NCBI RefSeq assembly: GCF_000024405.1
Contig: NC_013517.1
Span: 1,922,001-1,986,000 of the forward strand
Reading direction: 5' to 3'
DNA length: 64,000 bases
From: Sebaldella termitidis ATCC 33386
GTDB taxonomy: Bacteria; Fusobacteriota; Fusobacteriia; Fusobacteriales; Leptotrichiaceae
Shown here: positions 46,081 through 54,147 of the stretch, piece by piece
Position numbering within the stretch: position 1 is the first letter of the stretch
Layout of the letters: each line of letters starts with the position of its first letter
Notes under the pieces: model-generated
Seen by the model: the letters and a program-made list of their open reading frames with translations, nothing else
Told to the model about the DNA's origin: nothing
Database searches by the model: none
Position numbers and translations under genes: made by a program

Positions 46081-48906
46081 ATGAATGATAAAATTATTAT
46101 AAAAGGAGCACGAGAGCATAATTTAAAAAATATAAATATAGAGATTCCGAAAAACCAGTTTGTAGTAATAACAGGTGTTTCTGGAAGCGGTAAATCTTCA
46201 CTGGCTTTTGATACTATCTACTCGGAAGGTCAGAGAAGATATGTGGAAAGTCTTTCAGCATATGCAAGACAGTTTATCGGTCAGATGCAGAAACCCGAAC
46301 TGGACAGCATAGAAGGGCTGTCACCGGCAATCTCAATAGAGCAGAAGGGTGTTTCCAAGAATCCGAGATCAACAGTGGGAACAATGACTGAAATATACGA
46401 TTATATGAGACTTTTATGGGCGCATATCGGGGAAGCACATTGTCCTGTCTGCGGTGAAAAAGTAGAAAAGCAGACTATTCAGGAAATAGTGGATACAATA
46501 ATAGACAGTAATAAAGATGGTGATAAGCTTGTGATTCTTGCTCCGGTAATTAAGGACAAAAAAGGAACACATAAAAATCTGTTTCTGAATCTCCAGAAAA
46601 AAGGTTTTCTGAGAGTAAGGGTAAATGGTGAGATACTATATCTGGAAGATGTAATAGAGCTTGATAAAAATAAACGACATAATATAGAAGTGGTAATTGA
46701 CAGACTGAAAGTAAAAAAAGATGACAGCGATTTTCTGGGAAGATTTTCAGAAGCGGTGGAGACAGCTACAGGATTGTCAGAGGGTGTGATTATAGCCAAT
46801 ATAAATGATGTAGATCATGTCTACAGCGAGAATTTTTCATGTCCGAATCACCCCGATGTAGTATTTCCGGAAGTGGTTCCGAGATTATTTTCATTTAATG
46901 CACCATTCGGGGCATGTGAAGCGTGTAACGGAATAGGTACTACACTGGAAGTTGATGAAAATAAACTTATTATGGATGAAAATCTTTCATTAAACCAGGG
47001 TGCTATTTATGTTCCGGGAGCAAGTACGAAAAAAGGCTGGAGCTGGGAATTGTTCAAATGCATGACTGCAGCACATAACATAGATATGGATAAGCCTGTA
47101 AAAGAACTGACGGCAAAAGAGAGAGACATAATATTTAACGGCTCAACTAAAAAATTTAAGTTCAAATATTCGGGAGATTCATTCTCATTTAATGGAATGA
47201 AGGAATATGAAGGAGCTGTAAAAAATCTTGAAAGAAGATACTATGAAACTGCTTCTGATTCTATGAAAGATGAAATAGAAGCAAAATATATGATAGAAAA
47301 AACATGTAAAACATGTAACGGTAAAAGACTGAAAGATGTAGTACTAGCCATTACTGTAAATGATAAAAGCATTATAGACATAACAGAAGAAAGCGTAAAT
47401 GATTCGCTCGGATTCTTTGAAAATATACAGCTTACTGAAAAGCAGATGCAGATATCAAGCGAGATACTAAAAGAGATAAAAGAAAGACTGTCATTTATGA
47501 TAAATGTCGGTTTGGATTATCTGACACTTGCAAGAATGACGAAGACACTTTCCGGCGGTGAGTCACAGCGTATAAGACTGGCAACACAGATAGGAAGCAG
47601 ACTTACAGGTGTCATATATGTACTTGATGAGCCGAGTATAGGACTCCATCAGAGAGATAACGAAAAGCTTCTTGCTACTCTTAAAGATTTGAAAGATATA
47701 GGAAATACTTTGATAGTAGTAGAGCATGATGAAGATACCATGAGAGAATCGGACTTTCTTATTGATATAGGTCCTAATGCGGGAATACACGGCGGAGAAG
47801 TAATAGCAATGGGAACACCAGAGGAAGTAATGAAGTCAAAAGAATCACTGACTGCACAATATCTGAACGGTGATATAAAAGTAGAGATTCCGAAAGAAAG
47901 AAGAAAAGCAAAAAATAGTATTGAACTGAAAAATGCCAAGGGAAATAATCTGAAAAACGTAAGCATAAAAATACCGTTAGAGTCATTTACAGTAGTTACA
48001 GGTGTTTCGGGAAGCGGTAAATCTACTTTGATAAATCAGACTTTATTTCCGGAGCTGTTTAACAGACTGAACAGAGGAAAGCTGTACCCTCTTGAAAATA
48101 AAGGGGTAAAAGGACTGGAGCAGCTTGAAAAGGTAATAGACATAGATCAGTCGCCTATAGGAAGAACGCCGAGATCTAATACTGCGACATATACAAAGCT
48201 TTTTGATGATATCAGGGATATATTCGCCCAGACCAAAGATTCCAAAATAAGAGGATATGATAAAGGAAGATTTTCATTTAATGTAAAGGGCGGAAGATGT
48301 GAGGCCTGCGGCGGAGCCGGAATAAATAAAATAGAAATGAATTTTCTGCCTGATGTATATGTGGAATGTGAGGTTTGTAAAGGGAAAAGATATAACAGGG
48401 AAACACTGGAAGTCCATTATAAGGATAAAAATATTTCTGATGTATTAAATATGTCAGTAGAAGAAGCATATGAATTTTTCCAGAATATTCCCGGACTGAA
48501 AAGAAAACTGGAAACATTAATGGATGTAGGAATGAATTACATAAAGCTGGGACAGCCTGCCACTACACTTTCCGGCGGTGAGGCACAGCGTATAAAGCTT
48601 GCTTCCGAGCTGTCAAAAATGTCAAGAGGAAAAACAATATACATTTTGGATGAACCTACTACAGGACTTCATTTTGAAGATATAAGAAAGCTTCTTATAG
48701 TACTGAACAGACTTGTGGAAAAGGGAAATACAGTAGTAGTAATAGAGCATAATCTGGATGTCATAAAATCTGCCGATCATATTATAGACGTAGGACCGGA
48801 AGGCGGATTCAGAGGCGGGGAAGTTATAGCTACAGGAACTCCCGAGGAAGTAGCCAAAGTAAAAAAATCTTATACAGGACAGTTTTTGAAAAAATATTTA
48901 AAATAA
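46081..48906 (+). CDS. uvrA: Excinuclease ABC subunit A
   Basis: 941 residues, full length. Two ABC ATPase halves: Walker A GVSGSGKSSLAFDT (about 31) and GVSGSGKSTLINQT (about 640); signatures LSGGESQRIRLA and LSGGEAQRIKLA; Walker B VLDEPSIGLH and ILDEPTTGLHF. Zinc modules CPVCGEK, CEACNGIG, CKTCNGKR and CEACGGAG...CEVCKGKR are present. It finds DNA damage with UvrB in nucleotide excision repair. Three small genes follow closely. Confidence 0.97.
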   Translation: MNDKIIIKGAREHNLKNINIEIPKNQFVVITGVSGSGKSSLAFDTIYSEGQRRYVESLSAYARQFIGQMQKPELDSIEGLSPAISIEQKGVSKNPRSTVGTMTEIYDYMRLLWAHIGEAHCPVCGEKVEKQTIQEIVDTIIDSNKDGDKLVILAPVIKDKKGTHKNLFLNLQKKGFLRVRVNGEILYLEDVIELDKNKRHNIEVVIDRLKVKKDDSDFLGRFSEAVETATGLSEGVIIANINDVDHVYSENFSCPNHPDVVFPEVVPRLFSFNAPFGACEACNGIGTTLEVDENKLIMDENLSLNQGAIYVPGASTKKGWSWELFKCMTAAHNIDMDKPVKELTAKERDIIFNGSTKKFKFKYSGDSFSFNGMKEYEGAVKNLERRYYETASDSMKDEIEAKYMIEKTCKTCNGKRLKDVVLAITVNDKSIIDITEESVNDSLGFFENIQLTEKQMQISSEILKEIKERLSFMINVGLDYLTLARMTKTLSGGESQRIRLATQIGSRLTGVIYVLDEPSIGLHQRDNEKLLATLKDLKDIGNTLIVVEHDEDTMRESDFLIDIGPNAGIHGGEVIAMGTPEEVMKSKESLTAQYLNGDIKVEIPKERRKAKNSIELKNAKGNNLKNVSIKIPLESFTVVTGVSGSGKSTLINQTLFPELFNRLNRGKLYPLENKGVKGLEQLEKVIDIDQSPIGRTPRSNTATYTKLFDDIRDIFAQTKDSKIRGYDKGRFSFNVKGGRCEACGGAGINKIEMNFLPDVYVECEVCKGKRYNRETLEVHYKDKNISDVLNMSVEEAYEFFQNIPGLKRKLETLMDVGMNYIKLGQPATTLSGGEAQRIKLASELSKMSRGKTIYILDEPTTGLHFEDIRKLLIVLNRLVEKGNTVVVIEHNLDVIKSADHIIDVGPEGGFRGGEVIATGTPEEVAKVKKSYTGQFLKKYLK

Positions 48907-48924
48907 GAAAGAATAAGTGAGAAT

Positions 48925-49140
48925 ATGAATAGTATGTTTAATATATTTCAATATTTACAAATGAAGGGAATAGACGGAGAACAGCAGAAGGATTACTTTA
49001 AAGAGCTGGATGAAGCTAATGACAGGATAAATGAATTTCTGCTTCAGAATCCTAACTCAAAAGTAAAGGACATAAAAATCAAATTTCTGGATGACAGTGC
49101 TGAAAAGGTTATGCTGGATATACATATTGAAAAGCAATAG
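48925..49140 (+). CDS. Small protein of unknown function
   Basis: 71 residues, soluble, helix followed by beta strands (VKDIKIKFLDDSAEKVMLDIHIEK). It starts 18 bases after uvrA and is followed 18 bases on by another small gene, so it is in the uvrA operon. No family recognised. Confidence 0.65.
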   Translation: MNSMFNIFQYLQMKGIDGEQQKDYFKELDEANDRINEFLLQNPNSKVKDIKIKFLDDSAEKVMLDIHIEKQ

Positions 49141-49158
49141 AAAGAGGAGAGTATTACG

Positions 49159-49500
49159 ATGAAATATTCATTGGATATAAACGGAAGAGTTTATGAAAAT
49201 TTTACAGAGGAGTATTTAAGAAGTTCTCTTGTGGCAATGCTGGATACTGAACCGGGAGAAGATAATTTTCTGATACTGGATCCTGCAGAACCGATACAAA
49301 ACTCCATATATATACAGACCTGGTATGAAAACGGAGTATTTGACATAGAAACAAGAATAGTTCATGCTGATGATTCGTATACACATTATCTCTATAAAAC
49401 ATCTTCACTGGAAGAAGCAACCAAATTATTTACCGAATATTACCTGTATCAAAAGCTGCCTAATATAACAGAGTGGCAGGATGTAACTGATACTATGTAA
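49159..49500 (+). CDS. Protein of unknown function
   Basis: 113 residues, acidic, soluble, with beta-rich sequence DNFLILDPAEPIQNSIYIQTW and DDSYTHYLYKTSSLEEATKLFTEYY. This looks like a small alpha-beta domain used in uncharacterised short proteins. SD AGAGGAG. Operon partner of the genes either side. Confidence 0.65.
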   Translation: MKYSLDINGRVYENFTEEYLRSSLVAMLDTEPGEDNFLILDPAEPIQNSIYIQTWYENGVFDIETRIVHADDSYTHYLYKTSSLEEATKLFTEYYLYQKLPNITEWQDVTDTM

Positions 49501-49519
49501 ATACTGAAGGAGGAAAGCA

Positions 49520-49807
49520 ATGTACGTTTCGGTTTTAAAGCTAAAGATGAAGCTTCCTTACTCAGAATCACTAAAAGATAAAAGAATGGTAAAAAATAGT
49601 GTGAGAGATAAAATAGAAAGAAATTACAAGGCTTTGGTAAAAGAAATAGATACACAGGATAATAAAAAGGTACTGAGTCTCGGAGTGATCTATGCATCAT
49701 CTGCCCAAACAAATGCAGAACAGCAGATTAACAAAATTCTGGAATACTTGGAAAGAAACTATGATTACGAATTTTATGAAACAGAGAAATATATAGAAAA
49801 ATTTTAG
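49520..49807 (+). CDS. DUF503 (YlxP-like) protein
   Basis: 95 residues. LKLKMKLPYSESLKDKRMVKNSVRDKIERNY matches the SLK-x-KR core of DUF503; the remainder follows the family in length. In Firmicutes the homologue ylxP sits between infB and rbfA; here it is instead at the end of the uvrA operon. Function not established. AGGAGG SD. Confidence 0.88.
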   Translation: MYVSVLKLKMKLPYSESLKDKRMVKNSVRDKIERNYKALVKEIDTQDNKKVLSLGVIYASSAQTNAEQQINKILEYLERNYDYEFYETEKYIEKF

Positions 49808-49820
49808 ATATAAAACAGAT

Positions 49821-49852
49821 AAAAGACAGCATTTTCAGCTGTCTTTTATTTT
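49821..49852 (+). terminator. Terminator of the uvrA operon
   Basis: AAAAGACAGC / GCTGTCTTTT perfect 10-bp stem followed by ATTTTTT. Confidence 0.9.
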
Positions 49853-49961
49853 TACCGGCTGGATGACCGGTATATCAATTATAAGAAGGAACAAACAATT
49901 TTATACAGAACCGGTTTTAAAGAATTAAACAGTATCTTTACGGTTTCTGTTTTTATTACTT

Positions 49962-50174
49962 TTAAATTTTCGGATTCATGCAATACTTGCATTTTTTCTT
50001 ATAAGTGGGATGTCTCTTAACCTCTGCGTATAAATTATCAGAAGAAAAAATGCAGTCTTTGGAAAGTCTTTCTATTCCACATTCAATTTCAAAATTATCC
50101 AAATCATGGCATACTCCTGTGTTCATATCCAAAATATATCTTTCATCTACAGAAATATTTTTATTTATATCCAT
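49962..50174 (-). CDS. Small cysteine-containing protein
   Basis: 70 residues with two pairs of cysteines at the ends (CHDLD...CGIE, and KKCKYCMNPK at the C-terminus); a zinc site is possible. GTG 50183 lies inside the SD AGGAAGG, so ATG 50174 (MDINKNISVDERY) is preferred. No family recognised. Confidence 0.6.
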   Translation of the reverse strand: MDINKNISVDERYILDMNTGVCHDLDNFEIECGIERLSKDCIFSSDNLYAEVKRHPTYKKKCKYCMNPKI

Positions 50175-50230
50175 AATAATCACCTTCCTGCTGTTAGCTG
50201 TTCAAATAAATAATTTTAAAAAATTATAAT

Positions 50231-50379
50231 CTAGTGTAGTGATCTTTTTACTTTTAGCTGAATGAAACCTTATTCCGGAATTCACTGTGAGGCACCTGTA
50301 AGCAGTCCGTTTTTTGCTTCACAGAGCATAAAAAGCTCTAAAGCTGCAGTAACTAAAAGTAAACAGATCACTACACTAG
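50231..50379. mobile_element. MITE-like element with 27-bp terminal inverted repeats
   Basis: The ends 50231-50257 and 50353-50379 are inverted repeats matching at 26 of 27 positions, starting CTAGTGTAGTGATCT. The 95-base interior has smaller hairpins (CTGTGAGGCA/TGCTTCACAG; GAGC...GCTC) and no coding frame. The outer CTAG may be a target duplication (palindromic, so ambiguous), as seen with some IS5-group elements. No transposase is present, so it would need mobilisation in trans. Confidence 0.7.
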
Positions 50380-50425
50380 TACCAGCTTTTACCGATAAAA
50401 GCAAAATAGAAAATATTTTCACGGA

Positions 50426-50806
50426 TTAGTCCATGATTAATTTTGCATCAGCAAAGCTGTATTTATATTTCTGTGTATAGACAGAAATAGTATTATATCC
50501 CTTATCCATTAGTTTAGCCAGATTTTTTACCTCCAGATAAACATCTTCATTTACATAGGCTCTTTTCAGTTTTTTTGAAATATTTTTCTTATCTTTAAAA
50601 TTTTTGTCTTTGCTTATAATAATATAAACATCGCTCCCCTTGCCGTCATATGTGAAATCGTTTATAGCTATGGTACCGTTGATATTATCTACAGTAATAT
50701 CTCCTTTTATCTGATGGAGTTTTGCATCAAAGGTACCGAAAAAATTTTCTGAAAAAGAGAAAAGAGTTATAATAAAAAATAAAATAAATAGAAAAAATTT
50801 TTTCAT
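50426..50806 (-). CDS. Exported protein of unknown function
   Basis: 126 residues with a signal peptide (KKFFLFILFFIITLFSFSEN, about 1-20). The mature part is beta-rich and basic: GDITVDNINGTIAINDFTYDGKGSDVYIIIS, followed by KKLKRAYVN and YNTISVYTQKYKYSFADAKLIM. The order of strands resembles DM13-type electron-transfer domains (FxxG...YxIxLSxD), which is only suggestive. AAAGGAGG SD on the minus strand. Confidence 0.65.
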   Translation of the reverse strand: MKKFFLFILFFIITLFSFSENFFGTFDAKLHQIKGDITVDNINGTIAINDFTYDGKGSDVYIIISKDKNFKDKKNISKKLKRAYVNEDVYLEVKNLAKLMDKGYNTISVYTQKYKYSFADAKLIMD

Positions 50807-50822
50807 TTTTACCTCCTTTAAT

Positions 50823-51032
50823 TTATAAAACCCACAAATTCATATTTTTTAACAGATCTTTAGTGTCGTTATAGACTTTTTCAAGATTAGTTTTGGCATC
50901 TTCCCTTGCCTCGTCAAGTGTGGATCCAATTCCCAGATTGTAAATAAAATTTACACTTGAGAGCTGTGTTATGGATTTAACAATGTATTTATTATCTACA
51001 AAAGCTACAAAATCGTATGAAATAACTAACAT
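50823..51032 (-). CDS. Small protein of unknown function
   Basis: 69 residues. SD AAGGAGGTAT before ATG. Beta then helix: DFVAFVDNKYIVKSI, then EAREDAKTNLEKVYNDTKDLLKNM. No signal. Sits between the exported protein gene (16 bases) and the 51068 gene. Confidence 0.6.
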   Translation of the reverse strand: MLVISYDFVAFVDNKYIVKSITQLSSVNFIYNLGIGSTLDEAREDAKTNLEKVYNDTKDLLKNMNLWVL

Positions 51033-51067
51033 ATTATACCTCCTTGAAAATTTCCCGTCAGTAAAAA

Positions 51068-51373
51068 CTAAAATAAATTGTCAGGCCTGTCAATATTAAG
51101 AGCAATATCTAAAATTATTTCTTTTTTCCGTGAAATAAATTTATTATGCTTTATCAGTAAAAGCTCATATTTGGAAAAAGTAATAAGGTTAATACGTTCC
51201 AAAAGCCTGCATTTTCTTTTGAGTTTATTTATCAGTATTATGTGAGAGTGAGAGTTAGTACACTCCTTTATCTCCCTTTCAAGGATGTGAAGTTCTGAGA
51301 GATAATTTTTCAGATATTTTTCTTTTGTTTCAAAAGGTAATTTGTAAATGAATCTGCCGAGTCTTGAATTAAT
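51068..51373 (-). CDS. Small helical protein, possible ATT start
   Basis: About 101 residues, helical and basic (KEKYLKNYLSELHILEREIKEC, KLKRKCRLLERINLI). The best SD (AGGAGG) is followed 8 bases later by ATT (INSRLGRF), while the only upstream start codon in frame, GTG at 51382, overlaps that SD. So either a rare ATT start or the GTG is used (then the gene runs to 51382). No family recognised. Confidence 0.5.
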   Translation of the reverse strand: MNSRLGRFIYKLPFETKEKYLKNYLSELHILEREIKECTNSHSHIILINKLKRKCRLLERINLITFSKYELLLIKHNKFISRKKEIILDIALNIDRPDNLF

Positions 51374-51382
51374 GGAAACCAC

Positions 51383-52203
51383 CTCCTAATCTTTATGATG
51401 CATAGAATATTTTATAAATTATGAAATATGATAAATAAATGTGAAGTTGTCTCGATAAAAATAAATGGATAAGCCGAGAAGATAGAAAAAAGATAATTTT
51501 GAGATTCCCCTGAATGAAAAACTATGAAAATCAAACAGGGAAATCTAAAACCGGATTGTCAGTGTCATACAGAGAAGCCTCTATTTCAGTAAGCAAAAAA
51601 ATGTATTTATTTAAAGATACGTTCCTGTCTAATGATATTATATTTTATTAAAGTGATTGTTTTTTAAAAGAATGAATGAAAGTGACGACTATTGTTCAGA
51701 TATTTGAAAAGGTAATATACCAAAGAAAAGAATAGAAATATATAATTTTTTGAAATTATAACATTTTTGAAAAATTTATTAGATTGTTTTATAAATTTAA
51801 GATAAGTTTTCATTTTACTTTATTTCTTCTTACTAATATTAATATAACACCAATTTTTATTAATGTCTACATATTTATATTAATTTTAAATATGGAAATA
51901 TAGATGTTTTTTTGATTACTATTAAAAATAGAGGGCTTAATTCTTTTTTATATATTTTTATTTTATTAAAAAATTAACTGTATATAAACCAATGCGAGTG
52001 GAATATACTTCATTCGATAACATAATTTTAATGCTTATTTTTATATTATTTTTTTGACTGAAAGTTCATATTTTTTTAAAATCAGAGCTGAAAAGAAAAA
52101 TCTGATAAAAGAAAATTATCAAGAAAAAATAAATTTTTTTGAATAGCAAAAAAGATATAAAAATAGATAAACATTCATATTTTTATATCTTTAATCAAAA
52201 AAT
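51383..52203. other. Long AT-rich intergenic region
   Basis: 821 bases, more AT-rich than the surroundings. I see no RNA gene and no convincing protein gene; a 45-codon plus-strand frame at 51514-51651 lacks an SD. At 52151-52192 an exact 15-bp inverted repeat (AAAGATATAAAAATA / TATTTTTATATCTTT) with T-run on the minus strand terminates the next gene. Confidence 0.6.
52151..52192 (-). terminator. Terminator of the UDG-like gene
   Basis: Exact 15-bp arms, 12-base loop, TTTTTT on the minus strand, 12 bases past the stop codon. Confidence 0.8.
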
Positions 52204-52815
52204 TTATCTGATAATATTCATCATATTTTTAATATCTTCTGAAGCCATTTCAAATTTTGATTTTTCAATAAGAATATTTTTCCCTGTCATTATATAAGAC
52301 GGGAAAAGCCTTATTTTACCATACCAGAGCTCGTTTTTTCTTAATTTATAAGTAGAAACCGCCGGAAGGGCAGCAGCCTTTGTTTTTTTCCTGCTGATCA
52401 TGTTAAGAGCTTTTCTGGCTACATCACCCATGAGCATGATAACTTCCACATTTGGAAAAAGTTCCGTTTCAATTTCCAAAAAAGGAAGTGAAGCCGTAAT
52501 ATAGTCCTTTGGTATGGTGTATTCATCTTTAGGTATTTTTACTGCATTAGTCATATAGATTCCGAGTGAAGTAATATCATCTATGGTTTTTACAGGAACG
52601 CCTGCTTTTTGAAATAAGGGAAAAACAGTAGTGTGATAATAAGGAAGTTCATTTTTTCCGTAAAAATCATCTTCTGGATCAGAAGGAACTACCTCATTAA
52701 TCATAATGGTCTTTATTTTATCTGTATCCAGTGTGATATCCGGAAACTGAAAGTCATACTTTTCTTTATCATAGTCTGTATTTTCCTTTAGATATTTTCC
52801 TACATTTATCTCCAT
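52204..52815 (-). CDS. Uracil-DNA glycosylase superfamily protein
   Basis: 203 residues. MINEVVPSDPEDDFYG and LPYYHTTVFPLFQKAG resemble the water-activating/base-pocket region of UDG-superfamily proteins; VEVIMLMGDVARKALN matches the central strand-helix; RLFPSYIMTGKN has the position of the HPS-type minor-groove loop (here PSYIMTGKN). Iron-sulfur cysteines of family 4/5 are absent. Function in base excision repair is therefore likely but not proven. SD AGGAAA. Confidence 0.65.
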   Translation of the reverse strand: MEINVGKYLKENTDYDKEKYDFQFPDITLDTDKIKTIMINEVVPSDPEDDFYGKNELPYYHTTVFPLFQKAGVPVKTIDDITSLGIYMTNAVKIPKDEYTIPKDYITASLPFLEIETELFPNVEVIMLMGDVARKALNMISRKKTKAAALPAVSTYKLRKNELWYGKIRLFPSYIMTGKNILIEKSKFEMASEDIKNMMNIIR

Positions 52816-52881
52816 ATTTATTTTCCTTTCCTGTTTTCAGGATTTATAAGAAAAAAGATAAACCTGAAATAATAAATTTGA

Positions 52882-53454
52882 TTATAAAAATCCTTTTTTA
52901 TACATATAAAACCAATTTTCCAATTCTTCAGGTGAAAAAATATTCAGCTTTTTCAGAATATCTCTTGAAAATTCCACAGCAGCACTTCCGTTGGCAGTAA
53001 TAAGATTTTCATAAATAAAAGACTGGGATTCTACATATTCCTTATCGCCTTTATAAGCAGGAGCATACTGTTTCAGATATTCAAGCGTATTTCCGGTATG
53101 TCTGCGATTATCAAGAAAACCGTTATCGGCAAGAAAAGTAACCCCGTTGCAGATAGCAGCAGTGAGAATATTATTTTCAAGGCAGTATCGGATAATTTTA
53201 CAGTATTTTTTATATTCTGTATTATCCCAGCTGAGTCCTCCGGGAATAAGGAGAAGCTTTATATTAATATTCTCCGGGATATTATCAATATCATAATCAG
53301 GGAGTACTTTTAATCCTCCCATTGTAGTAACAGGTGCTTTTGAAAGTGAAACAGTTTTTATTTCATAATCCTCAAGCTTATTCAGCTCCGGACATATATA
53401 AGCTGCTTCCCAGTCTGCGAAAGGCTCGGAAAGCAGTATTAAAACAGTATTCAT
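52882..53454 (-). CDS. DJ-1/PfpI-family protein
   Basis: 190 residues starting NTVLILLSEPFADWEAAYI. The nucleophile elbow cysteine lies in LTAAICNGVTFLADNG, with the preceding LLIPGGLSW glutamine-amidotransferase-like strand. Members are glyoxalases, deglycases, chaperones or proteases; which is unclear. A longer frame reaches 53541, but AGGAGG with 6-base spacing marks ATG 53454. Confidence 0.85.
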   Translation of the reverse strand: MNTVLILLSEPFADWEAAYICPELNKLEDYEIKTVSLSKAPVTTMGGLKVLPDYDIDNIPENINIKLLLIPGGLSWDNTEYKKYCKIIRYCLENNILTAAICNGVTFLADNGFLDNRRHTGNTLEYLKQYAPAYKGDKEYVESQSFIYENLITANGSAAVEFSRDILKKLNIFSPEELENWFYMYKKGFL

Positions 53455-53482
53455 AAATTTCCTCCTAAGTGTGCATATAAAA

Positions 53483-53576
53483 GAAAGCTGTCTGCCTTTA
53501 CAAAAAGTGGCAGCTCCTTGTATACATTCATATATAATCATTTAAATATGAAATGCAGTAAAAACAGACAGCTTTC
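53483..53576 (-). terminator. Long-range 12-bp inverted repeat between zinc-ribbon and PfpI genes
   Basis: GAAAGCTGTCTG (53483-53494) and CAGACAGCTTTC (53565-53576). On the minus strand the second arm is followed by TTTTAT after an inner TGCC/GGCA hairpin. It may terminate the zinc-ribbon transcript or control read-through into the PfpI gene. Confidence 0.5.
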
Positions 53577-53585
53577 ATTAAGTAG

Positions 53586-53858
53586 TTATTTTTTCCATCT
53601 TTTCAAAGTAGGAAAATATTCTTTCATCATAGTTTTTGCTTCATCAGCAGTAACTTTTTTTTCACTGTCCTTATTGAATTCATCCAGATGCTCAAGACAT
53701 ACATCGATCATTTCATCCATGGTAACGTCCTGTGTAAACTTTCCGTCTTTAAAGCAATAAGTACAGTAATCTTCATTTTTAGAGCCGTCTGCGTTAGTAC
53801 CGAACAGTTCAGGTGTGTCCATAGGCATTCCGCAGCTCTGGCAAAATTGTTTTTCCAT
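53586..53858 (-). CDS. Putative zinc-ribbon protein (PF12674 type)
   Basis: 90 residues. N-terminal ribbon FCQSCGMPMDTPELFGTN...EDYCTYCFKDGKF, then a helical DEMIDVCLEHLDEF...MMKEYFPTLKRWKK segment, as in the family often annotated as transcriptional-regulator-associated zinc ribbon. Role unknown. AAGGAGG SD. Its promoter (TTGTCA-N17-TTTATA, minus strand) overlaps a TGACA-N6-TGTCA site. Confidence 0.85.
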   Translation of the reverse strand: MEKQFCQSCGMPMDTPELFGTNADGSKNEDYCTYCFKDGKFTQDVTMDEMIDVCLEHLDEFNKDSEKKVTADEAKTMMKEYFPTLKRWKK

Positions 53859-53907
53859 ACATTACCTCCTTAGTTTTATTTTATATATAAAGTATATTAT
53901 ATTGAAT

Positions 53908-53925
53908 ATGACAATAGTATGTCAT
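53908..53925. promoter_or_regulatory. ATGACA-N6-TGTCAT operator candidate
   Basis: Perfect 6-bp inverted arms. Its left part overlaps the minus-strand -35 (TTGTCA) of the zinc-ribbon gene. Same core as the site at 21113-21128. Confidence 0.5.
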
Positions 53926-54102
53926 GTTAGAAAAGAAAATTATAAAAAATTGTTATTGCTTAGATTATCACATCAATCCGGATGATAAACCGGAAGAGAT
54001 TCTTTATATGTAAATTTTAGGACACCAAAAAATGTCAAAGCTTTTTATGACAAATTTGATACTACTTCTAATGGACTTTTTGTGGTTTATAAGCTAACAT
54101 AG
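53924..54102 (+). pseudogene. Frameshifted remnant upstream of the mtl operon
   Basis: From ATG 53924 a 29-codon frame reads ...YCLDYHINPDDKPEEILYM and stops at 54013. Overlapping, the next frame reads SLYVNFRTPKNVKAFYDKFDTTSNGLFVVYKLT to TAG 54102. Joined by one base change near 54000 they give about 58 protein-like residues; the N-x-KAFYDKF segment resembles the C-terminal part of GNAT proteins. No SD is visible. Confidence 0.4.
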
Positions 54103-54107
54103 TAATG

Positions 54108-54123
54108 TAATAAGCGCTTATTA
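54108..54123. promoter_or_regulatory. cre-like / LacI-type palindrome before mtlA
   Basis: Perfect 16-bp palindrome TAATAAGCGCTTATTA, core AAGCGCTT as in CcpA (cre) and other LacI-family operators, 24 bases before the mtlA start. It suggests catabolite or sugar-dependent repression of the operon. Confidence 0.65.
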
Positions 54124-54147
54124 TAAAAATATTTTTAGGAGGAATTT

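Noticed and set aside
52882-53541. Longer start for the PfpI-family gene at 53541
   Set aside because: Adds a non-homologous Cys-rich segment; AGGAGG marks ATG 53454.
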